A DNA stretch of 64,000 nt from JBHJGS01 sp050331575 (GTDB lineage: Bacteria; Pseudomonadota; Alphaproteobacteria; Sphingomonadales; Rhodothalassiaceae), in assembly GCA_050331575.1 (NCBI GenBank), contig JBHJGS010000016.1, positions 1-64,000 of the forward strand, in the 5' to 3' direction. Below the pieces are notes generated by a model. The model was given only the letters and a program-made list of their open reading frames with translations. It had not been told where the DNA came from and made no database searches. The position numbers were made by a program, and so were the translations under genes. Positions 61,584-64,000 of the stretch are shown here, piece after piece. How positions within the stretch are numbered: the stretch's first letter is position 1; each line of letters starts with the position of its first letter.

Positions 61584-62565
61584 GGGCGAGCTTGGCGTGC
61601 GCCAAGCCGGCGGCCTGTTCGGGCCACGCCTGCTGATCATCCCGCGCAGCCACTGCAGCTACCAATTCCTGCCCGGCGATTACCGGCGACCGCAGGCACG
61701 CAAGGCTTTGGACTTGAAGCTGCGCCACGAGCGACCGTTCGACGATACCCAAAGCTATATCCGCATCGGCACGGCCGGGGCATCGGTATGGAGTTGGGAG
61801 GGCTTTCCGGCCCCTCCCGGCTTGCGGCCGGTCCCTGAGTCGGCGCTGCACATCAGCGTCGACGGCAGCGACTTGGTTGAGACGATGCATGGCGTGGAAG
61901 GCCAAATCTGGCGCGATGGCCATTTGGTAGCCTCGCGCTGGTGGCCGCAAACACCGCGCGCGCCCGATTGGGCGGCGTTTGTCCGGTCCGCCGGCCAAGC
62001 ACCGGCACACAGCGATGTGGCGCAACCACGCCGGCCCGCGACACAAGAGATGCCGCTGATCGACGGTCCGCTGCTGCCCTGGCTCGGCAGCTTGGTGCAG
62101 CGCCGCGGGCTGGCCCTCATTGTGTTGATCCTGGCCCTGCCCGCCGGCCTGGATGCCGCCCGATGGGCCGGCTCAGCCTGGCGGCACGCGCATTACGAGG
62201 AACAGGTCAACGCCTTACGGGAAACGGCGCAGCCCATTCTGGCCGCACGCAGTGCTGCCGCGGCGGCGGTTGCCACCGTGCGGACGCAGCAAGGTGTCGG
62301 CGACGACGCCCTCGTGTTGCGCGCGCTGACGGAATGGAACCAGGCGCTGAGCGGCCGCGACTTGGTGATTGACCGCATCAACCTGCGCGGCCGCCAGCTG
62401 GACGTGCGGGTCGAAGGGGCAGCGATTAAGGACGGCGCGGAGATTGTCCGGACCTTGGAAGCGCTGCCAAGCTGGAGCCGCGTCTCGATCCAGCCCAGCG
62501 ACGGCGATGCCGGCACCATTCAGGCGATTTTGGTGCCGTTCACGGCTCCGCTGACGGCACCGTGA
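61522..62565 (+). CDS. gspL: type II secretion protein GspL-like
   Basis: A 347-residue bitopic protein: cytoplasmic N-terminal region of about 190 residues, one membrane segment (about 196-215, LALIVLILALPAGL) and a periplasmic ferredoxin-like domain near the C-terminus. This matches GspL/PilN architecture; the partner GspM is encoded on the other arm. Its start overlaps gspK by 62 bases, a large but real-looking overlap because both frames stay protein-like. Confidence 0.72.
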   Translation: MTLMATLRRFFRPTLLAHSAEGELGVRQAGGLFGPRLLIIPRSHCSYQFLPGDYRRPQARKALDLKLRHERPFDDTQSYIRIGTAGASVWSWEGFPAPPGLRPVPESALHISVDGSDLVETMHGVEGQIWRDGHLVASRWWPQTPRAPDWAAFVRSAGQAPAHSDVAQPRRPATQEMPLIDGPLLPWLGSLVQRRGLALIVLILALPAGLDAARWAGSAWRHAHYEEQVNALRETAQPILAARSAAAAAVATVRTQQGVGDDALVLRALTEWNQALSGRDLVIDRINLRGRQLDVRVEGAAIKDGAEIVRTLEALPSWSRVSIQPSDGDAGTIQAILVPFTAPLTAP

Positions 62566-62572
62566 CCGGCCG

Positions 62573-64000
62573 GTGCGACCGCTGAGCCTGCGCGCGCCCT
62601 GGCGCTCGGCGACGGTTCTGACTTGGGGAGCAATCGCGGCGCGAACCGCCAGCACCGCCTTGGCGCTCCCGCTGGTGGTGACGCTCTATCCGGCCGCAGA
62701 GGCGGCATTCTGGTTTCTCTGCGCGGCCATTTTCACCTTCGCTCAAGTCGCAGAATTCGGCCTCTCCGCCACTTTCGTCCGGTTCATCAGCTATGGCTTC
62801 GGAGGGGCCCGAATGGCGGACCTGTCCGCTATCGGTTCGGCCCGGACCGGCCGCTCCGCGGCGCCCGATGCCGACACGCTGTTTCGCTTGGCCGGAACCG
62901 CCAAGGCCTTAGGCGCCCGCTTGGCCTTGACCACGCTCGTGCTCGCACTCCTTCTGGGCAATCTGGCCCTGGCCCGGCCGATCGCCGAACTGGCCAATCC
63001 GACACAAGGGTGGCTTGCAGCTCAGCTCGTCTTCTTGGCGCTCGCGCTGCGCGTTTGGGGTCAAGCCTATGCCAGCCTGCTGCAAGGCATGAACCGGATG
63101 CGCGCGTTCCGGTCGATCGAATTGGCCGTCTATGGCGGTCAGTTCATCAGCATCTTGGCGGTGTTTCTGATGCGCGGCAATATTCTGATGCTGGTCCTCG
63201 CCACCCATCTTTGGCCCGGCCTGGCGATCGTGTTGACCGCCTGGGCCTGCCGCCGCCTCGACCGCCGCATCGGCGTCATCGACGCACCGGCACGCATTGA
63301 CCCGCATGTCTGGCGATCGGCTTGGCCGGCAATGTGGCGCAGCGGACTGGCGGCGGTGATGTCGGTGGGCCTGCTGCAAGGATCGGGGCTCGTTTTCGCG
63401 CAGATCGTCTCTCCCGCTCAGGTCACCGCCTATCTTTTTCACCTGCGGCTGATCAATCTGGTGCGCGAACTCTCGACGCCGCCATTCTTGAATGCGTTTC
63501 CAGGCATGGCCCAGATCATGGCCGCCGGCCGCATCCCGCAATTGCGAAGCCTCGCCCGCCGCGCCATGGCAGCGTCCTATTGGATCTATGCCTTGGGGGT
63601 TCTGGTGGTGGGCACGGCGGCGGCGCCGCTGCTGGACCGGCTCTTCTCCGGAACGATGCGCTTTAGCACCGGCTTGTGGCTGAGTTTCGCTGCCGCGTTT
63701 TTTTTGGAACGCTACGCCCATATGCATGTGCAATTATACACGCTGACCAACCGCGTGGTCTGGCATTTGCTGGCCAGCGCCAGCGGCGCCGCAGCAGTCG
63801 CAGCCGCCGTGCTGCTCTACCCGGTCCTGGGCGTGGCCGCATTGCCGGCCGGCTACGCGCTGGGCCTGCTGTTGATTGCCGTGCCGGTTACCGCGCGGCT
63901 GGCGTATCGCACCTTCAGCCTGGCCTTTCCCGGCCATGAACTGATCAGCCTGGCCGCACCGGCGGGCTTGTTCCTGCTTTACGTGCTGCTGGTGTCCGCA
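62573..64000 (+). CDS. polysaccharide flippase-like membrane protein, partial at 3' end
   Basis: Frame open from GTG 62573 to the window edge (476 codons, no stop). It encodes a strongly hydrophobic protein with at least ten membrane segments and short Arg/Asp-rich loops, e.g. ATVLTWGAIAARTASTALAL, GLSATFVRFISYGFGGARMA and ERYAHMHVQLYTLTNR. The layout is that of MOP-type Wzx flippases. It lies 7 bases after gspL, so it may be in the T2SS arm, and would complete the Wzy/Wzz pathway. GTG is the only plausible start; a stop lies in frame at 62552. Confidence 0.72.
   Translation, partial: MRPLSLRAPWRSATVLTWGAIAARTASTALALPLVVTLYPAAEAAFWFLCAAIFTFAQVAEFGLSATFVRFISYGFGGARMADLSAIGSARTGRSAAPDADTLFRLAGTAKALGARLALTTLVLALLLGNLALARPIAELANPTQGWLAAQLVFLALALRVWGQAYASLLQGMNRMRAFRSIELAVYGGQFISILAVFLMRGNILMLVLATHLWPGLAIVLTAWACRRLDRRIGVIDAPARIDPHVWRSAWPAMWRSGLAAVMSVGLLQGSGLVFAQIVSPAQVTAYLFHLRLINLVRELSTPPFLNAFPGMAQIMAAGRIPQLRSLARRAMAASYWIYALGVLVVGTAAAPLLDRLFSGTMRFSTGLWLSFAAAFFLERYAHMHVQLYTLTNRVVWHLLASASGAAAVAAAVLLYPVLGVAALPAGYALGLLLIAVPVTARLAYRTFSLAFPGHELISLAAPAGLFLLYVLLVSA

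Overview
The window is GC-rich bacterial chromosome and almost certainly comes from an alphaproteobacterium. The support is gene order (murJ-trpS-usp-nfu, and rpsT next to dnaA), DUF2794 and DUF1223 proteins, several long TonB-dependent receptors opening with an 'EEMVVTGSR' plug start, and a compact type II secretion (T2SS) locus. The order cannot be fixed from sequence alone; a marine, prosthecate or Kordiimonas-like lineage would fit. No rRNA, tRNA, CRISPR array, transposase or prophage gene was seen.

Layout. 0.4-1.8 kb: an M23 murein endopeptidase. 2-17.8 kb: an accessory nutrient-uptake region with three large TonB-dependent receptors, two TPR proteins ending in 2-oxoglutarate oxygenase domains, a DUF6065-like protein, a small secreted protein and a gene interrupted at a 9-C tract. 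Two receptors share a 16-bp inverted repeat at nearly equal distance upstream of their starts. 17.9-25.8 kb: housekeeping block (murJ, trpS, DUF4136 lipoprotein, usp, nfuA, crotonase, rpsT, dnaA). 26-31.2 kb: another 2OG oxygenase, then a stress locus resembling E. coli yjfI-yjfM (PspA-like, DUF2170, DUF2491, DUF350, DUF1190) with a potassium-channel gene added. 31.2-39.5 kb: GDSL esterase divergent from an ABC ATPase/FtsX permease pair, a Bax-inhibitor protein, DUF2794, two tandem DUF2807 proteins, Cu/Zn superoxide dismutase and DUF1223.

39.8-64 kb: a surface-polysaccharide locus (two methyltransferases, two glycosyltransferases, a Wzz-like protein, a polymerase, a GDP-mannose 3,5-epimerase, a sulfotransferase, a Wzi-like protein and a flippase) interleaved with a T2SS. 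The T2SS is split into a leftward arm (M-C-D-I, a secreted acidic protein, then E-F-G-H) and a rightward arm (J-K-L-flippase). The secreted protein has its own promoter and terminator and is the best candidate T2SS cargo. The epimerase keeps all four catalytic residues of the plant enzyme; with the sulfotransferase this suggests a sulfated, L-galactose-containing capsule.

A dispersed palindromic intergenic repeat of about 70-115 bp occurs at least five times, plus one likely fragment. One copy supplies the last codons of a glycosyltransferase gene. The flippase gene at 62573 runs off the right edge of the window.
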